Positions 33,366 through 44,182 are shown, counted from the first letter of the stretch. The stretch: DNA of 64,000 bases from Bacteroidaceae bacterium (GCA_017427185.1 JAFRTJ010000033.1:1-64000), one strand, 5' to 3'. Numbers and translations: made by a program. The notes: generated by a model from the sequence alone, not told the origin.

Positions 33366-36266
33366 ATGAGTATAAGATTAAGTAAGGTTACCAAGGAATG
33401 CAATGTGGGGTTGCAGACAGCCGTCGAGTTTCTGAACAAGAAGGGATTCGACGATATCGACATGAACCCCAACACCAAGATAAGCGATGAACAATACGAA
33501 CTGTTGCTGAAGGAGTTCAAATCAGACAAGGGTCTTCGTTCAGAGGCTACCCAGCTGATACAGAAACGTCAGGAGCACAAGGAGAAGAAAGAATCCCAGC
33601 GCCAGCCTCGTCCTGTGGAAGAGGTCGAGACGAAGGCTCCCCAAATGGAAGGCCCCAAGATTGTGGGCAAGATAGATTTGGGTGGGAAGAAGCGTACTCC
33701 TCAACCAGAGAAGAAGGAAGAGGTGCCTGTTGAGAAGCCTGAGCCCAAGGTGGAGGCTAAACCTGAGCCTGTTCCCGCTTCGAAAGCTGAGAAGGAGGAG
33801 GCACCGGCTCCCAAGTCTGAACCCAAGGCAAAGAAGGTTAAGCCTGAACCAGTGGTGGAGACGAAGCCCCAACCTGAGCCAGCGCCCGCTCCTGAGCCTG
33901 TGGTCGAGCCCGTTCCTCAGCCAGAAGTGGAGGTAAAGGTTCCTGCTGAGACGGATTCCGATGAGAAACCTGAGCAGAAAGAAGAAGTCTTCCGCCTGAA
34001 TACTCCTCAGCCTGCCCCTGGTTTGACCGTGAAGGGCAAGATTGATTTGGACAGCTTGAACCAGAGCACTCGTCCCAAGAAGAAGAGCCGCGAGGAAAAG
34101 CGTCGTGAGCGTGAGGAGAAGAATCATGCCCATCATCAGGCAAATGCTGGAGGCAATGGTCAGCAGGGCCAGAATCAGGCAGACCGCAAGAAGAGGGTTC
34201 GCCTGGGTAAGGAGCGCGTCGACGTGAATGCGGTTGCCAATCAGCAGCAGCAAGGAGGCCAGCGTCACCAGAACAACCAGAACCAGCAACAGCAGCAGGG
34301 CGGCGGAAAGAAGAATCGCAAGAATCAGCCCAAGCAGATGCCCCTGCAGCCAGAGGTTAGCGACGAAGAGGTTGCAAAACAGGTACGTGAGACCTTGGCC
34401 CGTTTGACCAACAAGAACTCCAAGATGGGCAAAGGTGCCAAGTATCGTCGCGAGAAGCGCGATGCGGTGCGCCAGGGATTGCAGGAGGAGATGCAGCATG
34501 AGGCAGCTGAGAGCAAGGTGCTGAAACTGACGGAGTTCGTGACTGCCAACGAATTGGCAACCATGATGAATGTTCCTGTTACTCAGGTTATTGCGACCTG
34601 CATGAGCATCGGCATCATGGTCAGCATCAATCAGCGTATGGATGCTGAGACCATCAATCTGGTGGCCGATGAGTTCGGATTCAAGACAGAGTACGTCAGC
34701 GCAGAAGTCAGCGAGGCTGTCCATGAGGTTGAGGATGACGAGGAAGACCTGGTGGCCCGTGCTCCCATTGTTACGGTGATGGGTCACGTCGATCATGGTA
34801 AGACCTCTTTGCTCGACTACATCCGTCAGACCAACGTGATTGCTGGCGAGGCTGGTGGTATCACGCAGCACATCGGTGCCTACAACGTGAAGCTGGAGGA
34901 CGGACGTCACGTTACCTTCCTCGATACGCCTGGTCACGAGGCATTTACCGCTATGCGTGCCCGTGGTGCGCAGGTGACCGACATTGCCATCATCATTATT
35001 GCTGCCGACGACGACATCATGCCCCAGACGAAGGAGGCAATCGCTCATGCTCAGGCAGCCAACGTTCCCATCGTCTTCGCTATCAACAAGATAGACAAGC
35101 CAGGAGCCAATCCTGACAAGATCAAGGAAGGTTTGGCGAACATGAACCTGCTGGTGGAAGAGTGGGGCGGTAAGTACCAGAGCCAGGACATCAGCGCCAA
35201 GAAGGGCATCGGCGTGAAGGAACTCTTGGAAAAGGTTCTTTTGGAGGCAGAGATGCTCGACCTCAAAGCCAATCCCAACCGCAAGGGTACAGGTTCCATC
35301 ATCGAATCCAGCTTGGACAAAGGTCGCGGTTATGTGGCCACCGTGTTGGTGAGCAACGGAACTCTCCACGTGGGCGACATCATGCTGGCTGGCACCAACT
35401 ACGGGCGTGTGAAAGCGATGCTCAATGAGCGTGGTCAGCGCGTCCAGAAGATTGGTCCTGCCGAGGCTGCTACCGTGCTTGGCTTGAATGGTGCTCCTCA
35501 GGCAGGCGATACGTTCCATGTGATGGAGAGCGACCAGGAGGCACGCGAGATTGCCAGCAAGCGCGAGCAGTTGGCTCGTGAGCAGGGTCTCCGCACCATG
35601 AAGCGTTTCGACCTCAACGAGTTGGGCCGTCGTATCGCTTTGGGCGACTTCAAGGAACTGAACCTTCTCGTCAAGGGAGATGTCGACGGTTCCATCGAGG
35701 CTTTGAGCGACTCCCTCATCAAGCTTTCTACGGAGAAGATCCAGGTGAACGTGATCTACAAGGCTGTAGGTCAGATCAGCGAGAGCGATGTCAACATGGC
35801 TGCCGCTGCCGAGAACTGCTTCATCGTTGGTTTCCAGGTTCGTCCCTCGGCTGCTGCCCGCAAGCTGGCAGAGCAAATGGGTGTGGATATCCGTCTCTAC
35901 AGCGTCATCTACGATGCTATCGAGGAGGTGACGGATGCGATGGAAGGCATGCTTTCTCCCGAAATCAAGGAGGAGGTTACCGCTCAGGTGGAGGTTCGTC
36001 AGGTCTACCACATCAGCAAGGTTGGTACCGTTGCTGGCGCCTATGTCATGGAAGGCAAGGTGCAGCGTTCCAACAAGGCTCGTGTCATCCGTGACGGTAT
36101 TGTGGTCTTCACGGGTGCCATCAACGCCCTGAAGAGGTTCAAGGACGACGTGAAGGAGGTGACCACCAACTTCGAGTGTGGTATTTCTCTTGTGGGTTAC
36201 AACGACCTGCGTGAGGGCGATATCCTCGAGACCTACCAGGAGATTGAGGTGAAGGCCAAGCTGTAA
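33366..36266 (+). CDS. infB: Translation initiation factor IF-2
   Basis: 966 residues. The N-terminal 400 residues are a long, presumably disordered region of Pro/Glu/Lys (about 80-220) and Gln/Asn/Arg-rich (about 250-330) sequence; then the GTPase domain with G1 [10 protein letters not shown] (about 470), DTPGHEAF (G3) and NKIDKP (G4), followed by domains II-IV. It delivers initiator fMet-tRNA to the 30S subunit and promotes subunit joining. The N-terminal extension is longer than in E. coli alpha form segments but usual in Bacteroidota. A purine-rich AGAGGAGGG precedes the ATG. Confidence 0.97.
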   Translation: MSIRLSKVTKECNVGLQTAVEFLNKKGFDDIDMNPNTKISDEQYELLLKEFKSDKGLRSEATQLIQKRQEHKEKKESQRQPRPVEEVETKAPQMEGPKIVGKIDLGGKKRTPQPEKKEEVPVEKPEPKVEAKPEPVPASKAEKEEAPAPKSEPKAKKVKPEPVVETKPQPEPAPAPEPVVEPVPQPEVEVKVPAETDSDEKPEQKEEVFRLNTPQPAPGLTVKGKIDLDSLNQSTRPKKKSREEKRREREEKNHAHHQANAGGNGQQGQNQADRKKRVRLGKERVDVNAVANQQQQGGQRHQNNQNQQQQQGGGKKNRKNQPKQMPLQPEVSDEEVAKQVRETLARLTNKNSKMGKGAKYRREKRDAVRQGLQEEMQHEAAESKVLKLTEFVTANELATMMNVPVTQVIATCMSIGIMVSINQRMDAETINLVADEFGFKTEYVSAEVSEAVHEVEDDEEDLVARAPIVTVMGHVDHGKTSLLDYIRQTNVIAGEAGGITQHIGAYNVKLEDGRHVTFLDTPGHEAFTAMRARGAQVTDIAIIIIAADDDIMPQTKEAIAHAQAANVPIVFAINKIDKPGANPDKIKEGLANMNLLVEEWGGKYQSQDISAKKGIGVKELLEKVLLEAEMLDLKANPNRKGTGSIIESSLDKGRGYVATVLVSNGTLHVGDIMLAGTNYGRVKAMLNERGQRVQKIGPAEAATVLGLNGAPQAGDTFHVMESDQEAREIASKREQLAREQGLRTMKRFDLNELGRRIALGDFKELNLLVKGDVDGSIEALSDSLIKLSTEKIQVNVIYKAVGQISESDVNMAAAAENCFIVGFQVRPSAAARKLAEQMGVDIRLYSVIYDAIEEVTDAMEGMLSPEIKEEVTAQVEVRQVYHISKVGTVAGAYVMEGKVQRSNKARVIRDGIVVFTGAINALKRFKDDVKEVTTNFECGISLVGYNDLREGDILETYQEIEVKAKL

Positions 36267-36275
36267 GCGGAATCT

Positions 36276-36755
36276 ATGTTGGTACTGGATTGGATACTGC
36301 TGGCTCTGATGGCATTTGGAGCCGTCAAGGGTTGGCGCAGGGGATTTGTCAGGCAAATTCTCTCGCTGGTGGCATTCTTTGTGGGTTTGCTGGTGGCCAA
36401 GGCCTGCTACACGATGTTGGGCGGAGTCCTTTCGCCCTATCTGAACGATCATACTACGGTGGCAAACATCGTTGCGTTCATCCTCATCTGGATAGCCGTT
36501 CCCGGCTGTCTGGCGCTTGTGGGAGAGATGATCAGCACCGTGCTCGACAAACTCTTCGTCCTGGGCACGCTCAACAGTTTCCTGGGTGCGCTGATAGGAC
36601 TCTTCAAGTACGAGCTCATTCTGGGAGCCTTCATCTGGGTGTTCAGCCTGACGCAGATTCTCAGCCCTGCCACGATGGAGGAATCCGTTCTCTGCAAATC
36701 CCTGAAAGCCGTAGCTGAAACGGTGTATTCCCTCATGATTGGAACGGAAGAATAG
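36276..36755 (+). CDS. CvpA family membrane protein
   Basis: 159 residues with four predicted transmembrane helices: about 3-20, 25-48, 60-85 and 100-125. The start LDWILLALMAFGAVKGWRRGFVRQI is the CvpA signature (G-x-x-G-x-x-R-G). CvpA-like proteins are inner-membrane proteins linked to colicin V production and envelope integrity, but their biochemical role is unknown. It is 9 nt after infB and 6 nt before sufB, so it is in the same operon. Confidence 0.88.
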   Translation: MLVLDWILLALMAFGAVKGWRRGFVRQILSLVAFFVGLLVAKACYTMLGGVLSPYLNDHTTVANIVAFILIWIAVPGCLALVGEMISTVLDKLFVLGTLNSFLGALIGLFKYELILGAFIWVFSLTQILSPATMEESVLCKSLKAVAETVYSLMIGTEE

Positions 36756-36761
36756 CTGCAG

Positions 36762-38204
36762 ATGGAGGGAAAGAACAGTTTTGTTCGTGAGGTGGCCGAC
36801 AAGAAATACGAGTACGGGTTCACCACCGACATTCAGACGGACATCATCGAGAAAGGACTCTCGGAGGATGTCATTCGACTGATTTCCCTCAAGAAGGAGG
36901 AACCCGACTGGCTGCTCAACTTCCGCCTCGAGGCATTCCGCTATTGGCAGACGCTGGAGCAACCCACCTGGGGCCATCTCCAGCTGCCTGAGATAGACTA
37001 TCAGGCCATCTCCTACTACGCCGATCCAACCGCCAGGAAGGGCAACGGAAAGCAGGAGATTGACCCAGAGCTGATGAAGACCTTCGACAAGCTGGGCATC
37101 CCCCTCGAGGAACGGATGGCACTAAGCGGAACAGCCGTCGATGCGGTGATGGACTCCGTCAGCGTGAAAACCACCTTCCGCGAGAAACTCCAGGAGAAAG
37201 GCATCATCTTCTGCTCCATCTCCGAGGCGGTCAGGGAGCACCCTGATCTCGTGCGGGAGTATCTGGGCAGTGTGGTTCCCTACAAGGACAATTTCTTTGC
37301 AGCCCTCAACAGCGCCGTTTTCTCCGATGGCTCCTTTGTCTACATTCCCAAAGGGGTGCGCTGCCCGATGGAACTCAGCACGTATTTCCGCATCAACGCA
37401 CGAGGCACAGGCCAGTTCGAGCGTACCTTGATTGTCTGCGACGACGATGCTTACGTCAGCTATCTCGAAGGCTGCACAGCTCCCATGCGCGACGAGAACC
37501 AGCTGCATGCCGCCATCGTGGAGATTGTCGTGAAGGAGAATGCCGAAGTCAAGTACAGCACCGTCCAGAACTGGTATCCGGGCGATGCGGAGGGAAAGGG
37601 AGGAGTGCTGAACCTGGTCACCAAGAGGGGCCATCTGCGCGGAGCCAACAGCCGGTTGAGTTGGACGCAGGTGGAGACGGGAAGCGCCATCACCTGGAAG
37701 TATCCCAGCTGCATCCTTTCCGGCGACGGAAGCCAGGCAGAGTTCTACAGCGTGGCGGTCACCAACCATTTCCAGCAGGCTGACACGGGCACCAAGATGA
37801 TCCACCTGGGCAAGAACACGCGTAGCACGATCATCAGCAAGGGTATCAGCGCAGGCAGGAGCCAGAACAGTTATCGCGGGTTGGTCAGAGTGGCAAGCAC
37901 AGCCGACGGGGCACGCAACTACAGCAGTTGCGACTCGCTCCTCTTGGGCAGTTCCTGTGGAGCCCATACGTTCCCCTATATGGATGTTCACAACGAGACA
38001 GCGGTTGTGGAGCACGAGGCCACTACGAGCAAGATTTCCGAGGACCAGCTTTTCTACTGCAACCAGCGTGGCATCAGCACGGAAGATGCTGTTGGGCTGA
38101 TTGTGAACGGCTATGCGAAAGATGTCCTCAACAAGCTGCCTATGGAATTTGCTGTCGAGGCCCAGAAGCTTCTGGGTGTGAGCCTCGAGGGCAGCGTAGG
38201 ATAG
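36762..38204 (+). CDS. sufB: Fe-S cluster assembly scaffold SufB
   Basis: 480 residues. SufB forms, with SufC and SufD, the scaffold complex on which Fe-S clusters are built. The protein has the family's beta-helix core with [42 protein letters not shown] and NLVTKRG, and the conserved C-terminal [19 protein letters not shown] then [19 protein letters not shown]. Length is normal. It follows cvpA by 6 nt and is separated from sufC by about 800 nt of repeat-rich DNA, so transcription with infB-cvpA is likely. Confidence 0.96.
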   Translation: MEGKNSFVREVADKKYEYGFTTDIQTDIIEKGLSEDVIRLISLKKEEPDWLLNFRLEAFRYWQTLEQPTWGHLQLPEIDYQAISYYADPTARKGNGKQEIDPELMKTFDKLGIPLEERMALSGTAVDAVMDSVSVKTTFREKLQEKGIIFCSISEAVREHPDLVREYLGSVVPYKDNFFAALNSAVFSDGSFVYIPKGVRCPMELSTYFRINARGTGQFERTLIVCDDDAYVSYLEGCTAPMRDENQLHAAIVEIVVKENAEVKYSTVQNWYPGDAEGKGGVLNLVTKRGHLRGANSRLSWTQVETGSAITWKYPSCILSGDGSQAEFYSVAVTNHFQQADTGTKMIHLGKNTRSTIISKGISAGRSQNSYRGLVRVASTADGARNYSSCDSLLLGSSCGAHTFPYMDVHNETAVVEHEATTSKISEDQLFYCNQRGISTEDAVGLIVNGYAKDVLNKLPMEFAVEAQKLLGVSLEGSVG

Positions 38205-38569
38205 GGAACACGTTCTTCCCCCTGCTTCATCGTGTTCTTTTGTCAAGATTAACGTGTTCTTTCCGCCCTTCCCGCTCGTCAGAAAGTGTTGATTTCATCG
38301 AGCCTACTTTTCAAAAAAACGCCCATTTCATCGGGATTTTGCGCATTTTGCCCTATGTAAAGATTTTTTCATTTATATAGTTAAGTAGTTAAGTAGTTCT
38401 TGCGCTCCAGTAGGTGCTCAGGCGCAGGCGGAGTCTCGCATTCGCTCGTCCTTCGGACAGTAGTTAAGCCGATAGTTTACGACGAAGACGATAACGATGA
38501 CGATGACGATAATCGATTGTAGTTTCCGATAACTCGGATTACTCGGACTATTCGAAATTCTCCGCTAAC

Positions 38570-38789
38570 AGCGAAAAAGCGAACGAACGAACAGTTGAAC
38601 AGTTTTTTTTTAGCAAAAATGAGTAGATTGATGCTCGCATCAAAGTCGGCCATGGCAAGAATTTATAGAGTGATTTCAAAAGTTTTTTGAGTGTGCTGAA
38701 AATCTTTATTATTATATGTATATAATAATAAAACTTTACGCGCATTCTTATGAACCAACTGTTTACTGTTCGTTCGTTCGCTGTTCGCT
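38570..38789. repeat. Inverted repeat pair with GAAC-rich arms
   Basis: The core GCGAACGAACGAACAGT at 38579-38595 is the exact reverse complement of 38765-38781, and similarity extends imperfectly to about 33 nt (left arm 38570-38605, right arm 38757-38789). Both arms carry a run of T or A on the inner or outer side. The 150-nt middle is AT-rich with a TATTATTATATGTATATAATAATA palindrome. Confidence 0.75.
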
Positions 38790-38947
38790 AAAAAAAACAA
38801 CTAATCGGTAGCGTTGGTGGGAAGAAGCGGTCCTCGGTTAGCGGTTATGGGTTAGCGGTTAGCGTGGGGCTCTGATTACTCGGATTACTCTGAGTATGTA
38901 CTCGGATTCTCCGCTAACCGTTAACCGTTAAAAAGTTTTCCCCCTCC

Positions 38948-38979
38948 TTGTCCTCGTCAAGAAAAAAGTTGTATCTTTG
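38948..38979 (+). promoter_or_regulatory. Promoter of sufCDS
   Basis: TTG (38948-38950), 21-nt spacer, TATCTTTG (38972-38979). The sufC ATG is 31 nt downstream. This gives sufCDS its own start separate from sufB. Confidence 0.65.
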
Positions 38980-39010
38980 CACCCAAATAGTGTGATACGT
39001 AGGGAGAACT

Positions 39011-39763
39011 ATGCTTGAGATACGTGATTTGCATGCCAGCATAAATGGCAAGGAGATATTGAAGGGTGTCAATTTGACGGTTCGCGATGGCGAGGTGCAT
39101 GTCCTGATGGGACAGAATGGAGCAGGCAAGAGTACGCTGAGCAATGTCATCGTGGGGCATCCTGCTTATGAGGTGACTCAGGGCAGTATTACCTTCAATG
39201 GGAAAGACCTGCTCGCGATGAAACCTGAGGAACGCGCTCACGAAGGCATCTTCCTGAGTTTCCAGCAACCTGTGGAGATACCTGGTGTCAGCATGGTGAA
39301 CTTCATGCGTTCTGCTCTCAATGCGAAACGCAAATACCAGGGCTTGGAGCCTATGCCTGCCGGCGAGTTCCTGAAACTGGCGCGCGAGAAGCGCAAGATT
39401 GTGGAGCTGGACAACAAACTGGCCAACCGGTCGGTGAATGAGGGCTTCTCAGGAGGCGAGAAGAAGCGCAACGAGATTTTCCAGATGGCTATGCTGGAGC
39501 CTACGCTGAGCATTCTCGACGAGACAGATTCAGGGTTGGACGTGGATGCCTTGCGCATCGTGGCAGAAGGTTTCAACAAGCTGAGGACACCCCAGACGAG
39601 TGCTATCGTCATCACCCACTACCAGCGTCTGCTGGATTACTTGAAACCTGATGTGGTGCATGTGCTTATCAATGGGCAGATTGTCAAGACGGGTGGCCCT
39701 GGGTTGGCATCGGAAATCGAGAAGAGGGGCTTTGACTGGATAAAGGAGGAGGCGGGATTGTGA
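39011..39763 (+). CDS. sufC: Fe-S assembly ATPase SufC
   Basis: 250 residues. ABC-type ATPase of the SufBCD complex; soluble, without membrane partners. Walker A is GQNGAGKSTL (about 36-45), the signature NEGFSGGEKKRNEIFQM, Walker B LSILDETDSGLD and the switch His in VITHYQRLL. All catalytic elements are intact, and length is normal. The stop overlaps the GTG start of sufD by four bases (GTGA). Confidence 0.97.
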   Translation: MLEIRDLHASINGKEILKGVNLTVRDGEVHVLMGQNGAGKSTLSNVIVGHPAYEVTQGSITFNGKDLLAMKPEERAHEGIFLSFQQPVEIPGVSMVNFMRSALNAKRKYQGLEPMPAGEFLKLAREKRKIVELDNKLANRSVNEGFSGGEKKRNEIFQMAMLEPTLSILDETDSGLDVDALRIVAEGFNKLRTPQTSAIVITHYQRLLDYLKPDVVHVLINGQIVKTGGPGLASEIEKRGFDWIKEEAGL

Positions 39764-41115
39764 GTTCCGAAAAGCAATACATTGATCTCTATTGCGAGAA
39801 CAGAGAGCTTATCGATGCCCACTCTGCTCCTGCGATGAATGCGCTGCGCGAGGATGCCCTTGCTGCGTTTCAGACGTTGGGTTTCCCCAGCCGCAAGATG
39901 GAGCGATACAAGTACACCGATGTGGCAACTGCCTTTGCTCCTGACTACGGCGTCAACCTGAAAAGGTTCGGCTTTCCTGTCAATCCCTACGATGCTTTCC
40001 GTTGCGGCGTTCCCAACCTGAGCACCTCCCTGTATTTCATGGTGAATGACCAGTTTGCCGACAAGGCATCGACTCGCCCCCATCTGCCTGATAGGGTGGT
40101 GATAGACTCGTTGTGCAAGGTGGCAAAGGAGCAGCCGGAGCTTGTAAATAAATATTATGGTACGCTCGCACGCGCGAGAAAGGACTCCATCAACGCTCTC
40201 AACACGATGCTGGCTCAGGATGGACTCCTCATCTATGTGCCGAAAGGTGTCGTCGTGGAGCGCACGATTCAGGTGGTGAATATCCTGCGTGCAGAGATGG
40301 ACCTGATGGTGAACCGTCGTGTCCTGATTGTCCTGGAGGAAGGCGCTCAAGCCAAAATTCTCTTCTGCGACCACTCGATGGACGGCCATGAGTTCCTGAC
40401 AACGCAGGTCAGCGAAGTCTATGTGGGCGAGAATGCCCATCTGGAACTCTATGAGCTGGAGGAAACGCACACGAGGAACAAACGCTTTGCCAACATGTAT
40501 GTCGACGAGAAGCGCAACGCATCGGCTACGATTGATTCCATCACCCTCAACAACGGGTTGACACGCAATCGAACTGACGTCTCGCTCAGCGGAGAATATG
40601 CGGAGGTAAACATGTACGGGTGCGTGGTGGCAGATGGTGAGCAGCACGTGGACAACAATACGCTGATCGACCATCAGGCAGCGAACTGTCAGAGCACAGA
40701 ACTCTACAAGTACGTGCTGGACGACAAGGCGGTGGGAGCCTTTGCCGGTCGCGTTCTTGTGCGCGAGGGAGCACAAAAGACGGTCTCGCAGGAGACGAAT
40801 GCCAATCTTTGCGCCACCAAGACGGCTCGCATGTTCAGCCAACCCATGCTGGAGATCTATGCTGACGATGTGAAGTGCAGTCACGGCAGTACGGTGGGAC
40901 AGATCAACGATGCCGCCCTTTTCTACATGCGTCAGCGCGGAATCCCAGAAGAGGAAGCGCGGCTGCTGCTGAAGTTCGCCTTCGTGGGAGAAGTGTTGGA
41001 CAGCATCAAGTTGGACGCTCTTCGCGACCGCCTTCACTTCTTGGTAGAGCAACGTTTCCGCGGCGAGTTGGGGAAGTGCTCAGGATGTGGTCCTAATGCA
41101 TGTTCAACCCGATAA
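39760..41115 (+). CDS. sufD: Fe-S assembly protein SufD
   Basis: 451 residues, starting with GTG inside the sufC stop (4-nt overlap). Paralogue of SufB: same beta-helix core (GLLIYVPKGVVVERTIQVVNI, ALLINVVVE-like stretch) and a conserved C-terminus with CSHGSTVGQINDAALFYMRQRGIPEEEARLLL. N-terminal helical domain with FPSRKMERYKYTDVATAF. It partners SufB and SufC. The final residues GKCSGCGPNACSTR are Cys-rich, an unusual short tail. The next gene begins just after, or inside, the stop. Confidence 0.95.
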   Translation: MSSEKQYIDLYCENRELIDAHSAPAMNALREDALAAFQTLGFPSRKMERYKYTDVATAFAPDYGVNLKRFGFPVNPYDAFRCGVPNLSTSLYFMVNDQFADKASTRPHLPDRVVIDSLCKVAKEQPELVNKYYGTLARARKDSINALNTMLAQDGLLIYVPKGVVVERTIQVVNILRAEMDLMVNRRVLIVLEEGAQAKILFCDHSMDGHEFLTTQVSEVYVGENAHLELYELEETHTRNKRFANMYVDEKRNASATIDSITLNNGLTRNRTDVSLSGEYAEVNMYGCVVADGEQHVDNNTLIDHQAANCQSTELYKYVLDDKAVGAFAGRVLVREGAQKTVSQETNANLCATKTARMFSQPMLEIYADDVKCSHGSTVGQINDAALFYMRQRGIPEEEARLLLKFAFVGEVLDSIKLDALRDRLHFLVEQRFRGELGKCSGCGPNACSTR

Positions 41116-41128
41116 AGTGCAGATCGAG

Positions 41129-42427
41129 ATGGAAAGAAAGACAGAACTCATTCCGTTGCCCTTCCGACAGGGACAGGGTGGAGGCACCATCAGGGAAGAT
41201 TTCCCTATCCTGGAGAAGAAGATCTACAAGAAATACCCTCTTGTCTATCTGGACAACGGAGCCACTACCCAGAAGCCCCGTTCTGTGGTGGATGCAATGA
41301 CGTATGAGTACTACAACGAGAATGCGAATGTGCATCGTGGCGTACATTTCCTTTCCCAACAGGCGACAGAACTGCACGAGGCTTCCCGCGAGACGGTCCG
41401 CAGGTTCCTGAATGCCCGCTCATCGCGCGAGATTGTTTTCACGCGTGGCACCACAGAAAGCATCAATCTGGTGGCCAGTTGCTATGGCGAGGAGTTCATG
41501 AAGGAAGGCGACGAGGTTATCCTCAGCGAGATGGAGCATCACAGCAACATCGTCTCCTGGCAACTGCTTCAGGCCCGCAAGGGAATCCGTCTGCGCGTGA
41601 TTCCCATCACGGATGAAGGCGAGCTTCGACTGGATGAATACGAGAAACTTTTCTCTGAGAGAACGCGCATCGTCTCTGTCACTCATGTCAGCAATGTGCT
41701 GGGAACGGTGAACCCCATGAAAGAAATCATCCGCATCGCTCACGAGCATCAAGTCCCTGTCCTGGTGGATGGCGCTCAAAGCACACCTCATTTCGCCGTA
41801 GACGTGCAGGAATTGGATTGCGATTTCTTTGCTTTCAGCGGACATAAGATTTATGGGCCGACCGGAATAGGTGTCTTGTACGGAAAGGAAACGTGGCTCG
41901 ACAGGATTCCTCCTTACATGGGAGGCGGCGAGATGATTCAAAACGTGTCTTTCGAGAAAACCACCTTCAACGAGCTACCCTATAAGTTTGAGGCAGGCAC
42001 TCCGGATTATGTGGCTACAACAGGATTGGCAAAAGCTTTGGATTATGTTACGTCGATCGGCATGAACACCATTGAGGCTTACGAGCAGGAGTTGACTCAG
42101 TACGCCATCCGTCGGCTGAACGGGATAGAAGGCATGCACATTTTCGGTCCCAAAGAGAATCACGACGCAGTCATCTCGTTCCTCGTTCGTCAGCCAGGCG
42201 TTGACTCGTCGGAAGGGGATTTCCAACACTTTATCCACCATCTGGACATGGGAACCTTGTTGGATCGTCTGGGCATAGCTGTCCGCACGGGCCATCATTG
42301 CGCAGAGCCTCTGATGCGACGTCTGAAGGTGGAAGGTACGGTACGTGTCAGCCTTGCACTTTACAATACGCGTGAAGAAGTGGATGCGCTGGTGTCTGCC
42401 ATAGAGCGGGTAAGGCAAATGTTCTGA
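41129..42427 (+). CDS. sufS: Cysteine desulfurase SufS
   Basis: 432 residues from ATG 41129; an in-frame ATG at 41096 and GTG at 41087 overlap sufD and would add 11-14 residues. PLP-dependent enzyme that takes sulfur from cysteine for SufBCD. Landmarks: [12 protein letters not shown] start, [11 protein letters not shown], the PLP lysine in [18 protein letters not shown], and the active Cys in [11 protein letters not shown]. There are about 20 residues before REDFPIL, more than in most SufS proteins. No SufE or SufU gene is seen next to it. Confidence 0.95.
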   Translation: MERKTELIPLPFRQGQGGGTIREDFPILEKKIYKKYPLVYLDNGATTQKPRSVVDAMTYEYYNENANVHRGVHFLSQQATELHEASRETVRRFLNARSSREIVFTRGTTESINLVASCYGEEFMKEGDEVILSEMEHHSNIVSWQLLQARKGIRLRVIPITDEGELRLDEYEKLFSERTRIVSVTHVSNVLGTVNPMKEIIRIAHEHQVPVLVDGAQSTPHFAVDVQELDCDFFAFSGHKIYGPTGIGVLYGKETWLDRIPPYMGGGEMIQNVSFEKTTFNELPYKFEAGTPDYVATTGLAKALDYVTSIGMNTIEAYEQELTQYAIRRLNGIEGMHIFGPKENHDAVISFLVRQPGVDSSEGDFQHFIHHLDMGTLLDRLGIAVRTGHHCAEPLMRRLKVEGTVRVSLALYNTREEVDALVSAIERVRQMF

Positions 42428-42428
42428 T

Positions 42429-43034
42429 ATGCTCGAGCCGTACTATCATTCAGGAGTCATCGAGGCAGGCTGTGACGAGGCTGGCCGTGGGTGTTTGGCA
42501 GGTCCTGTCTATGCGGCAGCTGTCATCATGCCACCCGATTTCAGGAATGACATTCTGAATGACTCCAAACAACTGACAGAGAAGAAGCGCTACCAACTGC
42601 GTGAGATCATAGAGCGCGAGGCGTTGGCTTGGGCCGTCGGTATCGTGGATAATCATGAGATTGATGAGATCAACATTCTTCGTGCCAGCATTCTGGCGAT
42701 GCATCGTGCTCTGGATCAGTTGAAGGTCCGTCCTGAGGAAGTGATAGTGGACGGCAATCGGTTCTATAAGTATCGGAACTTGCCTCACACAACCATTGTG
42801 AAGGGAGATGGGAAATACATGAGTATCGCTGCGGCCAGCATCTTGGCAAAGACTTATCGAGACGATTTCATGCTCAAGATTCACAAGGAATATCCCCTGT
42901 ATCATTGGGACAAGAACAAGGGGTATCCTGCCAAAGTGCATCGCGAGGCAATCCGTCAATATGGGACGACTCCCTATCATCGCATGTCCTACAACCTGTT
43001 GGGCGATTCCCAGCAGCTGGAATTTGATTTCTAA
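42429..43034 (+). CDS. rnhB: Ribonuclease HII
   Basis: 201 residues. It cleaves the RNA strand of RNA-DNA hybrids and single ribonucleotides in DNA. The start carries the metal-binding signature [19 protein letters not shown] (Asp-Glu pair); further catalytic acids are in IVDGNRF and the [14 protein letters not shown] motif. Length is typical. It begins one nt after the sufS stop, so is probably the last gene of the sufCDS operon. The gap to the convergent kinase gene is three nt. Confidence 0.96.
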   Translation: MLEPYYHSGVIEAGCDEAGRGCLAGPVYAAAVIMPPDFRNDILNDSKQLTEKKRYQLREIIEREALAWAVGIVDNHEIDEINILRASILAMHRALDQLKVRPEEVIVDGNRFYKYRNLPHTTIVKGDGKYMSIAAASILAKTYRDDFMLKIHKEYPLYHWDKNKGYPAKVHREAIRQYGTTPYHRMSYNLLGDSQQLEFDF

Positions 43035-43037
43035 GGT

Positions 43038-43916
43038 CTATTCCCCAAAGATTGTTTTACACGACAGCTTTGCGGCTTCCGCATTGGGCAGGCATTCCAG
43101 GTAATAGAAAGGAACTTGGCTCAGAACTGCATCGAGTGTCCGGCTGATTCCATCGTAGAGATACTCGTCATAGGCAAACTCAGGCGGACAGGAAGGATGG
43201 ATGGCAGCGTATGCCTGAACCGTGCGGAGCTTGTGAATCTTGTTGTAAGAAGCTTGAGCCAGACGGACGCAGGCAGCAAGGGGGTGTCTCTCGTTCTTGT
43301 AGCAATGTGTCTTTCCGCTCCAGGGACTTCCATAGATCCATGGCTTCCCGTCGACTATCCGCAGAATAGGACTGTCGTCGTTCAGCAAGGTTGCTCCAGG
43401 GATGTTCTGCCTCCAGAGGCGCGTATGGGTGCTTTTCCCCGTTCCACTCTCTCCAAGGAAAAGAACGTTCCTGCCCTGATAGGTGATGGTGCTGGTATGA
43501 ATTGCGATGGTGTCCAGTCGGGCTGTACACATACCAAAAGCTATCCACAGGGCGAAGCGAACCAGACGTGTTGTCTGGGAATCCCCTTCCAACCGTCCTT
43601 TGATATAGATGACTTTTCCATCCTTTTCTCCCCACAGGCATTGGGGATCACCATCGTTTGGAGTCGCCTTAAAGAGGTAGCCGTTGGATGTCCTTCCAAA
43701 AATGCTGTGGATGTTCTCGAACACAAAACTGTATTCTTCTTTCAGGAAGGGAGGTGCCAGCATATCTTCCGTGCCTTCGCTTGTGACAGTAACGAGCGGA
43801 GGCTCTGACGAGTTTGCCAGGAAAGGGCGGAATCCTTCAATCGTGTCAACCGCCCGTAGAAGTTTTTCCCCTTCGATGCGGATTCTGTGCTCTGCAATGA
43901 TGTAATCTCTGCTCAT
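43038..43916 (-). CDS. HprK-like serine kinase-related ATPase
   Basis: 292 residues from ATG 43916; a further ATG six codons upstream is less likely because 43916 gives the 4-nt ATGA overlap with the PqqD-like gene. The C-terminal half has a P-loop GESGTGKSTHTRLW (Lys161), and LLNDDSPILRIVDGKPWIYGSPWSGKTHCY, the same order as the catalytic core of HPr kinase/phosphorylase. The N-terminal 140 residues are beta-rich. Proteins of this kind (HprK-related, with PqqD-like partners) occur near ribosomal-peptide and lasso-type loci in other bacteria. Substrate unknown. It is co-transcribed with the PqqD-like gene. Confidence 0.75.
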   Translation of the reverse strand: MSRDYIIAEHRIRIEGEKLLRAVDTIEGFRPFLANSSEPPLVTVTSEGTEDMLAPPFLKEEYSFVFENIHSIFGRTSNGYLFKATPNDGDPQCLWGEKDGKVIYIKGRLEGDSQTTRLVRFALWIAFGMCTARLDTIAIHTSTITYQGRNVLFLGESGTGKSTHTRLWRQNIPGATLLNDDSPILRIVDGKPWIYGSPWSGKTHCYKNERHPLAACVRLAQASYNKIHKLRTVQAYAAIHPSCPPEFAYDEYLYDGISRTLDAVLSQVPFYYLECLPNAEAAKLSCKTIFGE

Positions 43917-44182
43917 GCTGATAAAATGCCGCATCCCGTCAAGGCATCAATCCACTTCTGCCCATCGGATGTCGCCCTTTCTGAGTTGATGCCATATTGC
44001 GAACAAAGAAAATTAACCACGTCTTCTAGCGTGAACTCTTTCCCCTCAAGCTGATTCCAAAGTTCCACGGATGTTTTGTTCAGATAAATCACTTTGGTAA
44101 AGTCCATGTTCAGTGTACCTTGGCAAACCACGATGTTTTCGCCTGCGATATTGCGTACTTTATATCCTTCCTTAATTCTCAT
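43913..44182 (-). CDS. PqqD-like peptide chaperone
   Basis: 89 residues from ATG 44182; an upstream TTG is unlikely. The sequence reads MRIKEGYKVRNIAGENIVV then VIYLNKTSVELWNQLEG and a helical end, the fold of PqqD/RRE proteins, which bind leader peptides for modifying enzymes. The TGA stop overlaps the ATG of the HprK-like gene (ATGA). The promoter has TATCTTTG at 44213-44220. It lies 458 nt from a divergent 45-residue peptide gene that could be its client. Confidence 0.8.
   Translation of the reverse strand: MRIKEGYKVRNIAGENIVVCQGTLNMDFTKVIYLNKTSVELWNQLEGKEFTLEDVVNFLCSQYGINSERATSDGQKWIDALTGCGILSA

Larger units (their letters stand above)
38205..39010. other. 800-nt repeat-rich gap between sufB and sufC
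   Basis: No convincing gene. It contains a weak inverted repeat GAACACGTT/AACGTGTTC (38206-38214 and 38251-38259), short tandem repeats (AGTTAAGTAGTTAAGTAGTT near 38380; CGATGA units near 38496), a 17-bp perfect inverted repeat (next entry), two copies of ACTCGGATTACTC-like words (about 38532 and 38876), two of ATTCTCCGCTAAC (about 38557 and 38906), and a GGTTAGC array near 38836-38864. The promoter of sufC is at its right end. It could be a small non-autonomous mobile repeat. Confidence 0.6.

Noticed and set aside
33540..36977. A minus-strand open frame of more than 1100 codons opposite infB, cvpA and the start of sufB
   Set aside because: It is antisense to well-conserved genes and rich in His, Leu and Gln, the shadow of infB's biased codons. 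No promoter or signal sequence, and no recognisable domain.
38548..38745. 65-codon minus-strand frame in the sufB-sufC gap
   Set aside because: It is an AT-rich reading of the inverted repeat (poly-Ile, Tyr and Leu); no -7 box or RBS, better explained as repeat DNA.
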